From assembly GCF_001708935.1 (NCBI RefSeq), contig NZ_MASI01000011.1:1-64000 (forward strand): DNA of 64,000 bases, written 5' to 3'. The notes below the pieces were generated by a model. It saw only the letters and a program-made list of their open reading frames with translations, had not been told where the DNA came from and made no database searches. Shown here piece after piece: positions 19,311-28,440 of the stretch. The position numbers were made by a program, and so were the translations under genes. Every line of letters begins with the position of its first letter. Position 1 is the stretch's first letter. This stretch comes from Methyloligella halotolerans. GTDB taxonomy: Bacteria; Pseudomonadota; Alphaproteobacteria; Rhizobiales; Methyloligellaceae.

Positions 19311-20114
19311 CTAGGTTCCGGTCGTCAGAATCACGGCCGCCTCGGACGTCTGGGTCATATAGGTGAGCGTTTCTTGCAGATAGAGCGTTACCTCTTCGGC
19401 CGAGTGGCTGAGATAGCCAATTGAAATATCCTGGCCGAGATAAAGGTCGAAATCGCCGCCCCGCGTAGTCATAACGGCACCTCCCTTGATGGCTGGGCTC
19501 CAGACAATCTCCTTATCGACCAAACGCTGGATGTGCTTCAGCAGGGGATAGCCGTCCTCGCTGCCGCCGGTCAGTGCCGTATAGGGTTCGGCACCGAGCA
19601 GTAGCGCGTAGGGTCCGTTCACGCCCACGAGACGGAGTTGATTCACCGCCGCGGCAATGACCTCGGGGTAATTGTCGAGGTTATCCGGTAGCGCCATAGC
19701 GGGATTGCTGGATGTGTGCAGCATCCCTTCGATGCTGGCTTCACGGTAGCCTTCGAATACGACGTGATCTTCGGCGAAGGCAATTGTCTTGGCCGCGTTC
19801 TTGAGCGGCTGCCAGTCTGAATCGTTCGAACCGCGAGCCACATCGTCGATGGCGGCGCGGGTGAGCTGGAACGGCACTCTCAATTCGAGCAGCGGCTTCA
19901 CATCGCGCCGGGAAACTTCAAGGCCTTCGCAGAAGGATGAGCCTTTGACGGTGTGCCCGGTCCCCACGGAAGAAAAGTCGAACCCGTTCGGTCCTTGAAC
20001 GTCAACCATCCGCCGCGCACCGAGATAGCGCTTCAAGGTCCGCGTCGCTTCCTCTTCGATCTGTTCCCAAGCCTCGGTCGAGACTGGCGCCAGTTCGCGG
20101 TGAAGATTATTCAT
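19311..20114 (-). CDS. encapsulin shell protein (family 1, linocin-M18-like)
   Basis: A 267-residue HK97-fold protein that self-assembles into a protein nanocompartment. The N-terminus MNNLHRELAPVSTEAWEQIEEEA is the hallmark of family 1 encapsulins, followed by LKRYLGARRMVDVQGP; the central LPDNLDNYPEVIAAAVNQLR and C-terminal DISIGYLSHSAEEVTLYLQET also match. The start at 20114 is favoured by GAGG 9 bp upstream; an ATG at 20123 would overlap the dyp stop as ATGA. It is directly downstream of its likely cargo, a DyP peroxidase, in one operon. Such systems are linked to oxidative-stress defence. Confidence 0.95.
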   Translation of the reverse strand: MNNLHRELAPVSTEAWEQIEEEATRTLKRYLGARRMVDVQGPNGFDFSSVGTGHTVKGSSFCEGLEVSRRDVKPLLELRVPFQLTRAAIDDVARGSNDSDWQPLKNAAKTIAFAEDHVVFEGYREASIEGMLHTSSNPAMALPDNLDNYPEVIAAAVNQLRLVGVNGPYALLLGAEPYTALTGGSEDGYPLLKHIQRLVDKEIVWSPAIKGGAVMTTRGGDFDLYLGQDISIGYLSHSAEEVTLYLQETLTYMTQTSEAAVILTTGT

Positions 20115-20119
20115 GTGTT

Positions 20120-21228
20120 TCATGCCTCGTGCTTCAGAGGTCCGATATTGAGTGAGCCGTCGGAATTGGGTGACGGCGAGGGTGCCGTGTTGGACTGTTC
20201 ACTGCTCGTGGTGTCTAGAGCGGAAGGCGGAGTGCCTTCTGCCGTCACGCTGTCGAGAAATGTGATCGTGGGGCAGAAGAATAGTGAGCCGGTAATGGCG
20301 GTGCTGAAATCGAGCAGCCGGTCGTAATTGCCCGGTGGGTCCCCGACGAACATATTGTCGAGCATGCGCTCTGTACGACTCGGCGACCGCGCATAGCCGA
20401 TAAAATAAGTGCCGTACTCGCCCTTACCGACTTCGCCGAACGGCATGTTATCGCGGACGATGTCGAGCTGATTGCCATTCTCGTCGTTGATCGAGGTCAA
20501 CGCGTTATGTGCGTAAGACGGTTTCACGCTGTCCAACAGTTCGATATCGGAAAGCTTCTTGCGGCCGATGATATTCTCCTGCTGCTCGATCGGCACATCG
20601 TTCCATGCCTTCAGATCATGGAGGTACTTCTGCACGATGACGTAACTTGCGCCGGCAAAATCGGGATCCTCTTCGCCGATGAGCACTGCATCGAGACAGG
20701 GCTGTCCAGTTGGGTTCTCCGTACCGTCAACGAAGCCAATGAGGTCCCGATCGTCGAAGAATTTGAAGCCATGCGTCTCGTCGACGATGATGAGAGCGCT
20801 ACCAAGCCGCGCCATGATCTGCGACGCGAGTTCAAAACAAAGGTCAGGTCGCTGCGCTCGGATATGAAAGAGGATGTCTCCGGGTGTCGAGGGGGCATGA
20901 TGCACGCCATTGATCTCACGGAATCGGTGCAGCTCTTTGGGGATGGCGCGCCGAACAGGCGCTTCCAAGCGTCTGCACCGAAACCCGTAACACAGGAGAG
21001 ATCGCCATCGAGATCGCGGAAGCCGACAGCCCGTACGATGCCAGAAAGGTCGCCGCAAAACGAGCGCAGGGTGGATGCCGCGCTGTCATCGTCGGCCAAA
21101 GTCCCAACGAGGAAGATTGCGGCGCGCGAGAGCCTCGCTGCAACTGCCTGGCTTTCAACTGAGTCCACAAGAACCGCTCCCCAACCGCAGGGACAGACGT
21201 TGTAGCTCGCTCCACGGTATCCTCTCAA
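20120..21228 (-). pseudogene. DyP-type peroxidase, encapsulin cargo, with a -1 frameshift
   Basis: Encodes a heme dye-decolourising peroxidase of ~369 residues if one base is restored. The first frame (21228 to ~20945) gives SRAAIFLVGTL and VRAVGFRDLDGDLSCVTGFGADAWKRLFGAP. A single base is missing at about 20945, and the rest reads PKELHRFREING, the GFVDGTENP motif (catalytic Asp of GxxDG), PSRTERMLDNMFVG and the heme-side YDRLLDFSTAITG. The tail ends DGSLNIGPLKHEA, which closely resembles the encapsulin loading peptide. The stop overlaps the region just before the encapsulin gene, so they are co-transcribed. A base-calling error is the simplest cause of the break. Confidence 0.9.
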
Positions 21229-21536
21229 CCCCGAGCGGGCGAAGACGGTTTTCCCCTAGGGCGATCTGCTCTTTACGTCTCGAACCCCGCGAAGCCAAAG
21301 ACCGAAATTGGTGATGAAGGTAAGAACTACCGTTGATCTGATGGACGTCTAAATTTTGCTCTTCGGGACGTCAATTGACATAATAATGATTATACGCAGA
21401 TAAACTCTTGAAAGTAAAAGGTTTGTTCTTTCGTGTGTCGTGTATATTTATGTATTAGTTACAGAATTGTCCGTCACTCTGCCTGATTTCGAATAGTATA
21501 TTGACGAATGCTTGATTTTCAGTCAAGTATTACTTT
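21229..21536. other. AT-rich intergenic region upstream of dyp
   Basis: 308 bp between the divergent dyp and small-ORF genes, clearly more AT-rich than its surroundings. It includes an imperfect ATAAT-AATG-ATTAT dyad near 21380 and a 9-bp arm dyad AATGCTTGA / TCAAGTATT (21507-21531) ending 5 bp before the ATG at 21537. These may be operators; no specific regulator can be named. Confidence 0.4.
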
Positions 21537-21740
21537 ATGAAGATCGAAGCTGTCTCAAGGTCATCTGATGTGCAGCGAGAAGTTGCCGCAAGCAGCACCG
21601 AGCTGACTGAGCTTCAGGCGCTCTGTGCCGAGTATGCGGCATCCGGCAGCGAACTTGGTGAGGTCGCCTCGGAGATCTCTCGGATCAGTACTGAGCTCGG
21701 CCGGCTCTGCGCCATAGCCGATGATTTCCTCGCATCGTAA
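21537..21740 (+). CDS. small hypothetical protein
   Basis: A 67-residue acidic protein with mostly helical character (ELTELQALCAEYAASGSELGEVASEISRIS). No known family. It overlaps the next small ORF by 20 bp, which suggests a two-gene operon. A palindrome at 21507-21531 covers its leader. It could be the first gene of the mobile region that follows. Existence as a protein is uncertain. Confidence 0.45.
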   Translation: MKIEAVSRSSDVQREVAASSTELTELQALCAEYAASGSELGEVASEISRISTELGRLCAIADDFLAS

Positions 21741-21987
21741 GGAGATGAGCTCCGGAGAGGATCAGCTCGAGCAGGCTCTTTTGACCCTTGGTCGGCAAGA
21801 GCTCGATTTGGAGATCCGCATAAGACGCCTGCAAGAACGTGCAAGGGAAGCTGGACGGAACGGCCGATTTGACGAGGCCGATAGAGCGTGGGGACTTCTG
21901 GAACGAACCCGAAGATCGTTGAGCGCGCTCCAATCCGATATCACCAATGTCGAACGCAAGCTCTACGGGCTGCGCTGGCGGCGCTAG
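21721..21987 (+). CDS. small hypothetical coiled-coil protein
   Basis: An 88-residue highly charged helix-rich protein (LEIRIRRLQERAREAGRNG, LLERTRRSLSALQSDITNVERKL). No known family. The start could also be ATG 21745 (MSSGEDQLEQ), but AAGGAG abuts that ATG with no spacing. It overlaps the preceding small ORF by 20 bp and is convergent with the ArdC-like gene. Confidence 0.45.
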   Translation: MISSHRKEMSSGEDQLEQALLTLGRQELDLEIRIRRLQERAREAGRNGRFDEADRAWGLLERTRRSLSALQSDITNVERKLYGLRWRR

Positions 21988-22085
21988 GCGCTCCAACCAC
22001 ATCCGCTAAGTGGACGGTATGGATCAGGGAGGCGCGCGATAGGGTGATCGGCACCTCCGCAACGATGTCCGCTAGACCCGACCCT

Positions 22086-22973
22086 TCAGCCAGGCGACGG
22101 CTTCGGACGCTTGGCGGCGGCGGTGAAGATGGCGCGATTGTCGTGCTTCAGCAGCTCCAGCCAGCTTGAGAGATATTTGGAGTGGTCGGGCCGGGTGTCC
22201 TGGGTGACGCCAAGCTCGCTGCACAGGAAGGCGGAGCCGATCTCGGCGACCAGCTCCTCGGCCGCATAGGCCTTGGTGCCGAAGCGCTTGGCGAATTGGC
22301 GATCGAGACGGGATTTGCCACCGGTCCAGTGCACCAGCTCATGCAGCAAGACCGCATGATAAGCCTCGTGACGGGTCATGGTGTCGGTCCCGCAGAAGAG
22401 ATTTTCATCGGGCATCTGGATGTGGTCGGTCGAGGGGCTGTAGAAGGCACGCTGTCCGCCATGCTCGATCCTGGCGCCGCTGGCGCCAACGAGCCTCTCG
22501 GCGGATCCGATCCGCTCTACGGGTCCAAGAGATGCAAGTGACGGTTCGGGAGACGGTATGGCGACTCCGTCAACCTGGTCGGCGTTGAAGACGGCCGAGG
22601 CTCGGGCGACGCGACGGCTGCCGTCATCGCTCTCGTCTTCAGGATCGGGATCTGCCCGATACTCCTTGTAGAAGATGACGGTGGCGGCTTTCTCGCCCTT
22701 GCGGACCTGAGCCCCCTTCTCGGCCCATTGGCGATAGGTCGCCCAGATCGGCGTGGTGAAGTGGCGGAGCTCGGCTGCCACCCACAGGGCGATGACGTTG
22801 ATGCCGTTATAGGCGTTACCGGTCTGGGCGTTGACCGGCATGGAGAGCGGACCGGATGATTTGCGCCAGGGGAGCTGTGGTTCACCGGGATCGGCTTCGA
22901 TGGCGGCGATGAGCTTCTCGGTGATTTCGGCGTGCAGGTCGCGCCGGCCGTTGGATTTTCTCGATATAGACAT
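22086..22973 (-). CDS. ArdC-like antirestriction / ssDNA-binding zincin
   Basis: A 295-residue protein typical of conjugative and mobilizable elements. The N-terminal ArdC domain (about 10-115: LHAEITEKLIAAIEA, PVNAQTGNAYNGINVIAL, TYRQWAEKGAQVRKGEKA) binds single-stranded DNA in related TraC/ArdC proteins. The C-terminal metallopeptidase-like domain has AYHAVLLHELVHWTGG near residue 203, with the HELxH zinc motif, and a downstream AEELVAEIGSAFLC helix. ArdC proteins protect incoming DNA from restriction. Its presence next to a restriction system and mob genes supports a mobile element. Confidence 0.92.
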   Translation of the reverse strand: MSISRKSNGRRDLHAEITEKLIAAIEADPGEPQLPWRKSSGPLSMPVNAQTGNAYNGINVIALWVAAELRHFTTPIWATYRQWAEKGAQVRKGEKAATVIFYKEYRADPDPEDESDDGSRRVARASAVFNADQVDGVAIPSPEPSLASLGPVERIGSAERLVGASGARIEHGGQRAFYSPSTDHIQMPDENLFCGTDTMTRHEAYHAVLLHELVHWTGGKSRLDRQFAKRFGTKAYAAEELVAEIGSAFLCSELGVTQDTRPDHSKYLSSWLELLKHDNRAIFTAAAKRPKPSPG

Positions 22974-23682
22974 GACGTCGCTCCTTTCGCTTTCGGAGCC
23001 CGCCAGGCGGGGGCTCGAATGCCGGCGAAAGGCGACGGCGGCAGGCGGTCGTGGAACCGGGCCGAAGGCGCGGCGGCCCGGCGATAGCCGGAAGCCGAGG
23101 GCTTGCCCCTTGAAGCGGCCGCGCGCCGGCGCAAGGTCGGCATCCGTAAAGAGCCGCCCGGTAGGCGCATGAAACAGGAAAGGACGGAGTGACTGGTCGG
23201 GGAGAATCTACGGTCGTGTCAGGCGGGATGGCGTGAAGTCATTGGTGGTGGAGCTGCAGGCATCGCGGCCGAATTTCTAGAGACCGTGTGCAAGATCTTG
23301 TTACGACCCTTCTGAAGCAGCTCACGGGCCGGGCTCTGCGAGTGTAGTCTAATAGGTGCTTGGATCTGCTCAACGGAGTTTGATCACAGCGGAATCGCTT
23401 GATCGTAGGGGTTCGAATCCCACTCGGTCTCCTTTTGTTATCGACCTCACGATGTTACAGGGGTCAAATATTGGAGGCCAATGGCTATGGCTATGGCTCG
23501 GGCTGCCGCGAAGTCCAAAGTTTAGAGGGGCGGCGCATGGTTCATGGGAGGCTCGATCCTGACTTGCACCGGCCGCTCAGGATCGTGGTCGCAGCTGGGG
23601 ACACGCCGATTCAGGACTGGATGCCACAGGTCGTGGAAAAGGCCGTGTCCGAGCACTGACCCAAGGTCGCCAAAGAGGGGGA
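22974..23682. other. gene-poor stretch with a tRNA-3'-end-like sequence
   Basis: 709 bp between the ArdC-like gene and the restriction system. I see no confident gene. A 40-codon frame at 23537-23659 is too short to judge. At 23405-23433 a GGGGTTCGAATCCCAC T-loop-like sequence occurs, which may be an integration scar. Confidence 0.45.
23405..23433 (+). other. tRNA 3'-end-like remnant, possible att site
   Basis: GTAGGGGTTCGAATCCCAC followed by TCGGTCTCCT resembles the T-arm and acceptor strand of a class II tRNA (tRNA-Ser-like), but only three T-stem pairs form, no CCA follows and no 5' part is present. Elements that integrate at tRNA genes leave such remnants. Confidence 0.35.
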
Positions 23683-25665
23683 ATGATCGTGGCTGTCCAA
23701 GCTGCCGAGATACAGAGAACAACGGCCAAACCTGTGGCCGTCATCGTTCAGCAGGGCAAGCTCCTCGACTACATCGATGGCATAACCCAGCGCAACGAGA
23801 CGCCCGAGGAGTATGTCAGGCAAGAGATCGCGAAGTCGCTTGTTCGCGAGTATGGATATGAGAAGCAAGAGATAGCGGTCGAGTTCATCCTTCGTCTCGG
23901 GTCACGTAAGCCAAGGGTTGACTTGGTGATATTCGACGAAAGCGAGCCACACGAACAAGACCGCGCCCGCGTCATCATCGAATGTAAATCGCAGAAGGTA
24001 AAATCCACCGACCGCAAAGAGGGTGTGGGTCAGTTGCAAAGCTACATGGCCGCATGCCCTAACGTCGCCTATGGGATGTGGACGAACGGCATCGAGCGAT
24101 ACTGCTATCGACGGGTCGATACCAATGGCAAGGTCGCGTTCGACGAAATTCCCGACATCCCCGGCAAGGGACGGACAGAGGATGAGGTCGAACGGCCGCG
24201 GTTCGACCAGTTGAAGGCCGCATCGTCGGACGCGCTGTTGTTCGCTTTCCGCCGTTGCCACAATTACATCGCCGGCAATCAGGGCCTCCAGAAGCCAGAG
24301 GCCTTCTGGGAGTTGCTGAAAATCATCTTCTGCAAAATTCACGACGAGCGCAGTTCTAACGAGGTAGAATTCTACGCTACTTCGAAGGAGCGCCACGGCT
24401 TGAATGGACGGCTGAAAGCGAAGAAGCGTGTCGATGGCTTGTTCGACGAAGTGAAGGCCGAGTATCCGACTATCTTTCGCGAGAACGAAGTCGTCGAGTT
24501 GAACCCTGAGGTTCTGGCCTACATCGTCAGCCAGTTGCAGATGTATTCGCTCCTTGAGAGCGACATCGATGTGAAGGGTCGAGCCTATGAGGAGATCGTC
24601 GGCTCGAACCTGCGAGGTGACAGGGGCGAGTTCTTCACGCCGCGCAACATCTGTCAGATGACCGTCGCCATGCTTGATCCCGGCGAGCGGCAAGTGATTC
24701 TCGATCCTGCCTGCGGCACTGGCGGCTTTCTAATCACCGCCATGAACTATGTGATCGAGAAGATTCGGGCTGCGGAAATCAGTAAGTGGGGAGATGTCGA
24801 GCGCGCAGAGATCGCGATCCGTCAGCGTGTCCAGCGGTTCGCGCAAAACTACGTCGTAGGGACGGACCTAAACCCGAACCTCGTCAAAGCCTCGAAGATG
24901 AACATGGTGATGAACAACGACGGGGCCGGCGGGTTGTTTCAGGCGAACTCGCTCAAGGCACCCGCCACATGGGATGAAGAGCTGCGGGACCGTCAAATTA
25001 TTGGGCAAGTCGATCTCCTTTTCACCAATCCCCCCTTCGGCTCCAAGATTCCAATCGACGAACCGTCGATTTTGGAGGCCTATGACCTTGGACACATCTG
25101 GAACTATGAGCCGGATACCGACACGTGGACCAGGACGGACGCGGTGCAGAAATCGCAGCCGCCCGAGATCCTATTTATCGAACGATGCGTGAAATTCCTG
25201 AAACCAGGCACCGGGCGATGCGCAATCGTACTGCCGGATGGTATCCTCGGCTCGCCGGGGCTTGGCTATGTGCGCGAGTGGATTCTTCAAAATACGCGCG
25301 TGCTCGCCAGCATCGACCTGCATCCAGACACGTTTCAACCTCATGTCAGCGTGCAGACAAGCGTGCTGGTCTTGGAGCGTAAGACCGGTGAGCAAATCGC
25401 CGTCGAAACGGCTGCAGGTTGCCTGAACGACTATGAGGTTTTCATGGCCGTCGCGAACCACATCGGTCACGATAAGCGCGGCAATGTAACCTACGTACGC
25501 GATCGAAAAGGCAACGAGATAGTCGAGGAAGTCGAGGAAACGCTCAAAGAATACGAAGACGGCAAGCCGGTCTACAAGAAGCAGCGTACGCAGCGCAAAG
25601 TCATCGACGACAACACTCTCCAAATCGCACAGGCGTTCCGGTCATGGCTCTACGAGCGAGACTAA
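23683..25665 (+). CDS. fused restriction nuclease - N6-adenine methyltransferase (BcgI-like RM subunit)
   Basis: A 660-residue protein carrying cutting and methylating parts together. The N-terminal HsdR_N-like nuclease domain shows Asp80 (RKPRVDLVIF) and Glu100/Lys102 (VIIECKSQ), a PD-(D/E)xK set. The middle is helical. The methylase domain follows: GEFFTPRNICQ near 325, AdoMet motif I DPACGTGGF at ~341 and catalytic NPPF at 449-452. Unlike classic type I systems there is no separate HsdR motor. With the specificity subunit that overlaps its 3' end, this matches the BcgI (type IIB) design of an RM subunit plus an S subunit. The recognition site is unknown. Confidence 0.85.
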   Translation: MIVAVQAAEIQRTTAKPVAVIVQQGKLLDYIDGITQRNETPEEYVRQEIAKSLVREYGYEKQEIAVEFILRLGSRKPRVDLVIFDESEPHEQDRARVIIECKSQKVKSTDRKEGVGQLQSYMAACPNVAYGMWTNGIERYCYRRVDTNGKVAFDEIPDIPGKGRTEDEVERPRFDQLKAASSDALLFAFRRCHNYIAGNQGLQKPEAFWELLKIIFCKIHDERSSNEVEFYATSKERHGLNGRLKAKKRVDGLFDEVKAEYPTIFRENEVVELNPEVLAYIVSQLQMYSLLESDIDVKGRAYEEIVGSNLRGDRGEFFTPRNICQMTVAMLDPGERQVILDPACGTGGFLITAMNYVIEKIRAAEISKWGDVERAEIAIRQRVQRFAQNYVVGTDLNPNLVKASKMNMVMNNDGAGGLFQANSLKAPATWDEELRDRQIIGQVDLLFTNPPFGSKIPIDEPSILEAYDLGHIWNYEPDTDTWTRTDAVQKSQPPEILFIERCVKFLKPGTGRCAIVLPDGILGSPGLGYVREWILQNTRVLASIDLHPDTFQPHVSVQTSVLVLERKTGEQIAVETAAGCLNDYEVFMAVANHIGHDKRGNVTYVRDRKGNEIVEEVEETLKEYEDGKPVYKKQRTQRKVIDDNTLQIAQAFRSWLYERD

Positions 25666-27137
25666 CCCCGCCGCGCGAGACCAAGACGGATTGGCCTTGG
25701 CACAAGGTTAAGTCGTCCTCGCTTCGTGCGTCGCTTCTGTTCGGCGGTGGTCGTCGAATGGAGGCCGAAAATTTCCTCGCAGATGGCTTCGGCACGAGGC
25801 TGTCAGTCGAGTCGAAATCAGCTGGATGGACTCGGCTCGTCGAGGTCGCCCGCACATGGCAGCCCTCGCGGCTGAAAGGTATTCAAGTTAGCCCGCAGTT
25901 CGGGACACCGTTTCTCGCTGCCACACAAGTATATGATGCCCGCCCAGTCCCTAGGAAATGGCTTTCTCTGGCTCGAACCAACGATCATTTGGAACGCTTC
26001 GTTTCGGAAGGGACAATCCTACTTACTTGCTCTGGGAGCGTGGGCCGCGCGACTTTGGCAGATGCTACGATTGATAACACCTTAATCTCTCACGACCTTC
26101 TTCGTATTGAAGCCACCGATGATAGTTGGCGAGGCTGGATATACGCCTATCTGCGCGCGCCAGCTGTTCGCGAGATGATGAAAGCCGCGCAGTACGGGCA
26201 CATAATCAAGCATCTAGAAACACATCACCTCGATGGACTTCCGATCCTTCGGCTTCGCCAGGAACTGAGGGCACCTTTTGAACAGACTGCGAAAGCCATC
26301 ATCGCTGCACGGGATCGAGCACATCATCTCGAGCTCGATGCGGAAGCTGAATATTCGCGAGCAATTGGCGCGCTTTTAGATCAGAACTGGGAAGCTGGCG
26401 GCTTTTCGGCCCGTGCAAGTGACATCTTCGGGCGCGGTCGCCGTCTCGAAGGAAACTACCATAACCCGAGAGCACGCGCTGCAGAAGAAGCCGTACGGAA
26501 TGGAGCGAAACGCCTCGAGAGGGTGGCCGATCTCGCCGAGCGTGTATTTGTTCCTGGGCGCTTCAAGCATATCTACGGTGACGAAGGGGCGCCGTATCTC
26601 GACAGTGCACAGATCTTAGAGGTCGCGCCGGACGTCGATAAAAGGGTGCTCTCCTTAAAGGGTGAGAAGCAGGCAGGATACTTTGTCGATGCTGGCACAC
26701 TTCTGATCCCGTGCTCTGGCCAACTTCATGGGATCATTGGGAGCGTTGTCCTTGCGACGGGATGGCATGAAAATAAGGTTCTAACCAATCACATTCTGCG
26801 AATCATTCCTAAGCCAAAGGCAGCCATCCGCATCGGCTACTTGCAAATGGTACTCGGCCATCCTCAGCTAGGAAGGCCACGAGTTTTGAAAGGCGCCTTC
26901 GGGTCGAGCGTGCCTGAGCTAGGGCCAGACTATATCAAAAATCTTACTGTTCCACGAATTTCTGCTGGGATTGAGGATAGGATTGCCGACGCGATGGAAG
27001 AAGCCGCCCACCTCCGTGGCAAAGCTGACGAACTGGAAGAGAAGATTTCTGCAGAAGCCGAGGAGCATCTAAACCAGTTTCTCGGGGGAGACTTGGGTCA
27101 CATTGAACCGAGTGTTGCCTCATCGCCCTCATTTTGA
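25644..27137 (+). CDS. restriction-modification specificity (S) subunit
   Basis: A 497-residue DNA-recognition subunit with two target-recognition halves. Each half opens with the same pattern, RASLLFGGGRRMEAENF at about 27-43 and RASDIFGRGRRLEGNYH at about 257-273, so the halves arose by duplication. Typical S-subunit features follow: GTILLTCSGSVGRATLA and LLIPCSGQLHGIIG, HIIKHLETHHLDGLPIL, and central and C-terminal conserved helices (FEQTAKAIIAARDRAHHLE; IADAMEEAAHLRGKADELEE). The start overlaps the methylase gene by 22 bp, implying coupling. It gives sequence specificity to both cleavage and methylation. Confidence 0.87.
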   Translation: MALRARLTPPRETKTDWPWHKVKSSSLRASLLFGGGRRMEAENFLADGFGTRLSVESKSAGWTRLVEVARTWQPSRLKGIQVSPQFGTPFLAATQVYDARPVPRKWLSLARTNDHLERFVSEGTILLTCSGSVGRATLADATIDNTLISHDLLRIEATDDSWRGWIYAYLRAPAVREMMKAAQYGHIIKHLETHHLDGLPILRLRQELRAPFEQTAKAIIAARDRAHHLELDAEAEYSRAIGALLDQNWEAGGFSARASDIFGRGRRLEGNYHNPRARAAEEAVRNGAKRLERVADLAERVFVPGRFKHIYGDEGAPYLDSAQILEVAPDVDKRVLSLKGEKQAGYFVDAGTLLIPCSGQLHGIIGSVVLATGWHENKVLTNHILRIIPKPKAAIRIGYLQMVLGHPQLGRPRVLKGAFGSSVPELGPDYIKNLTVPRISAGIEDRIADAMEEAAHLRGKADELEEKISAEAEEHLNQFLGGDLGHIEPSVASSPSF

Positions 27138-27621
27138 GATCTGCGGTATCGTCGAACCCATAAATTCACGTCGTCAGAGTTAGCAAAGGGAATATAGATG
27201 TAGCGACCTCGCCGGCCTCCGGCTCGGCTTTCTGTACTTCTGGGCGGACGCCTGAGCATCGGGCTCGGTGCCTGTGCCATCTGTGCCATTCTCAGCCGAC
27301 GGCTCTTCTGGCGTTTCAATCGTCTGTTGCTACCTGAACTCTGACTGCAGCCTCTTCGGAATAGACTTCGGTCACGATCACGCTAACGCTTACTGCACGA
27401 GCCATACGCAAGCGCCCTGGACGACTTTTATTACACCCCCCAGTGTTCGCTGCAACATAGTGCGTAGAGCACACGCGGTAATAAAAAATTAGGAATTCTA
27501 GCGATGCATAGAGTGCATTTCCGTGCTTGAACGAACTTGTCGTTACGTTGGACGAGCCGACCTGCGGACCATAAGGCTTTCATCGACAGGCTGATCTATA
27601 GCTGATCTATAATTGTCGGTA
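27138..27621. other. intergenic region, no gene seen
   Basis: 484 bp between the convergent S-subunit gene and the next gene. It is AT-richer than the flanks around 27430-27620 and contains a short tandem duplication GCTGATCTATA (27590-27612). No family-like protein, tRNA or clear terminator is visible. Confidence 0.4.
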
Positions 27622-28356
27622 TTAGTAAATTGGTTCGTCCTCTTCATAGTCAATTTCGCCTGTGCGCTTCTCAAGCCACTCCTCGAACGCATTTCGCACC
27701 GTCCCAGCATCCTTATCAGTCGGGACGGCAGCGAGCAGCTCTTCGCGCCGTAGGATGTGCTTCGGATCATTCTGGCAGGTTTCCCGAACCTCGGTCTCGA
27801 ACGCATCCTCCGCAACCAGTCGAGCTCCAGTTGAGCGATTGAGATCTGCCTTGAGCCGGTCGAGTAGCGTCTCCACGTCTTGGAGAGGTACATTCTCTCG
27901 CTTCCAGTCGCCCCATTTATAATACCAGACGGCACGCTGATATGCTTCCTTGGCGCGCCTCTCGGTACGCTTCAGCGTGACGACGTAGAGGGCTTGATTT
28001 TCGAGCACGGGTTGCGCCATGTCGACATCTCTGGTGGGCCGGCTCGGGGCAGTTGATTCCTCAGCCGTGACTTCCGCTGATTGGGAGGGAGCATCAGAAG
28101 ATCGCTTCGGCGACTCCTTACCTTCCAGTCCGGCCCGTTCCACTTCGCGAAGGCGTTGGCGCATCGCCGGATCGGCATTGATGACGCTCAGTATGCGATC
28201 TCTCTCTTCGCTCGCCTGGCGAAACTTCTTTGCCAGCCGTGCAATGAAGCGGTCTCGCGTCGCCGGCATCCAGAACGCCATCCGCACCTTCGCCTCGTAG
28301 TCGGTGAGGCGTTTGCGTCGACGGTCGAGACGCTGCAGGCGGGCGATCGGATCCAT
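27622..28356 (-). CDS. hypothetical protein in mobile region
   Basis: A 244-residue protein with no family that I recognise. It starts MDPIARLQRLDRRRKRLTDYEAKVRMAFW, followed by a basic helical region (ATRDRFIARLAKKFRQASEERDRIL), a Ser/Pro/Glu-rich linker at about 78-110, and a second folded part (YVVTLKRTERRAKEAYQRAVWYYKWGDWKRENVPLQD) with an acidic end DYEEDEPIY. No membrane span or signal peptide. It is soluble and possibly nucleic-acid-associated, judging by charge alone. It is divergent from the gene at 28441. Confidence 0.6.
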   Translation of the reverse strand: MDPIARLQRLDRRRKRLTDYEAKVRMAFWMPATRDRFIARLAKKFRQASEERDRILSVINADPAMRQRLREVERAGLEGKESPKRSSDAPSQSAEVTAEESTAPSRPTRDVDMAQPVLENQALYVVTLKRTERRAKEAYQRAVWYYKWGDWKRENVPLQDVETLLDRLKADLNRSTGARLVAEDAFETEVRETCQNDPKHILRREELLAAVPTDKDAGTVRNAFEEWLEKRTGEIDYEEDEPIY

Positions 28357-28440
28357 CGTGTGTGTCCCCCATAGATTCCCAGGAAGCAGAAACTACCGAG
28401 TAATGTGGCACGGCCGCCCGAAGGCTTCTAGGGTGGGGGA

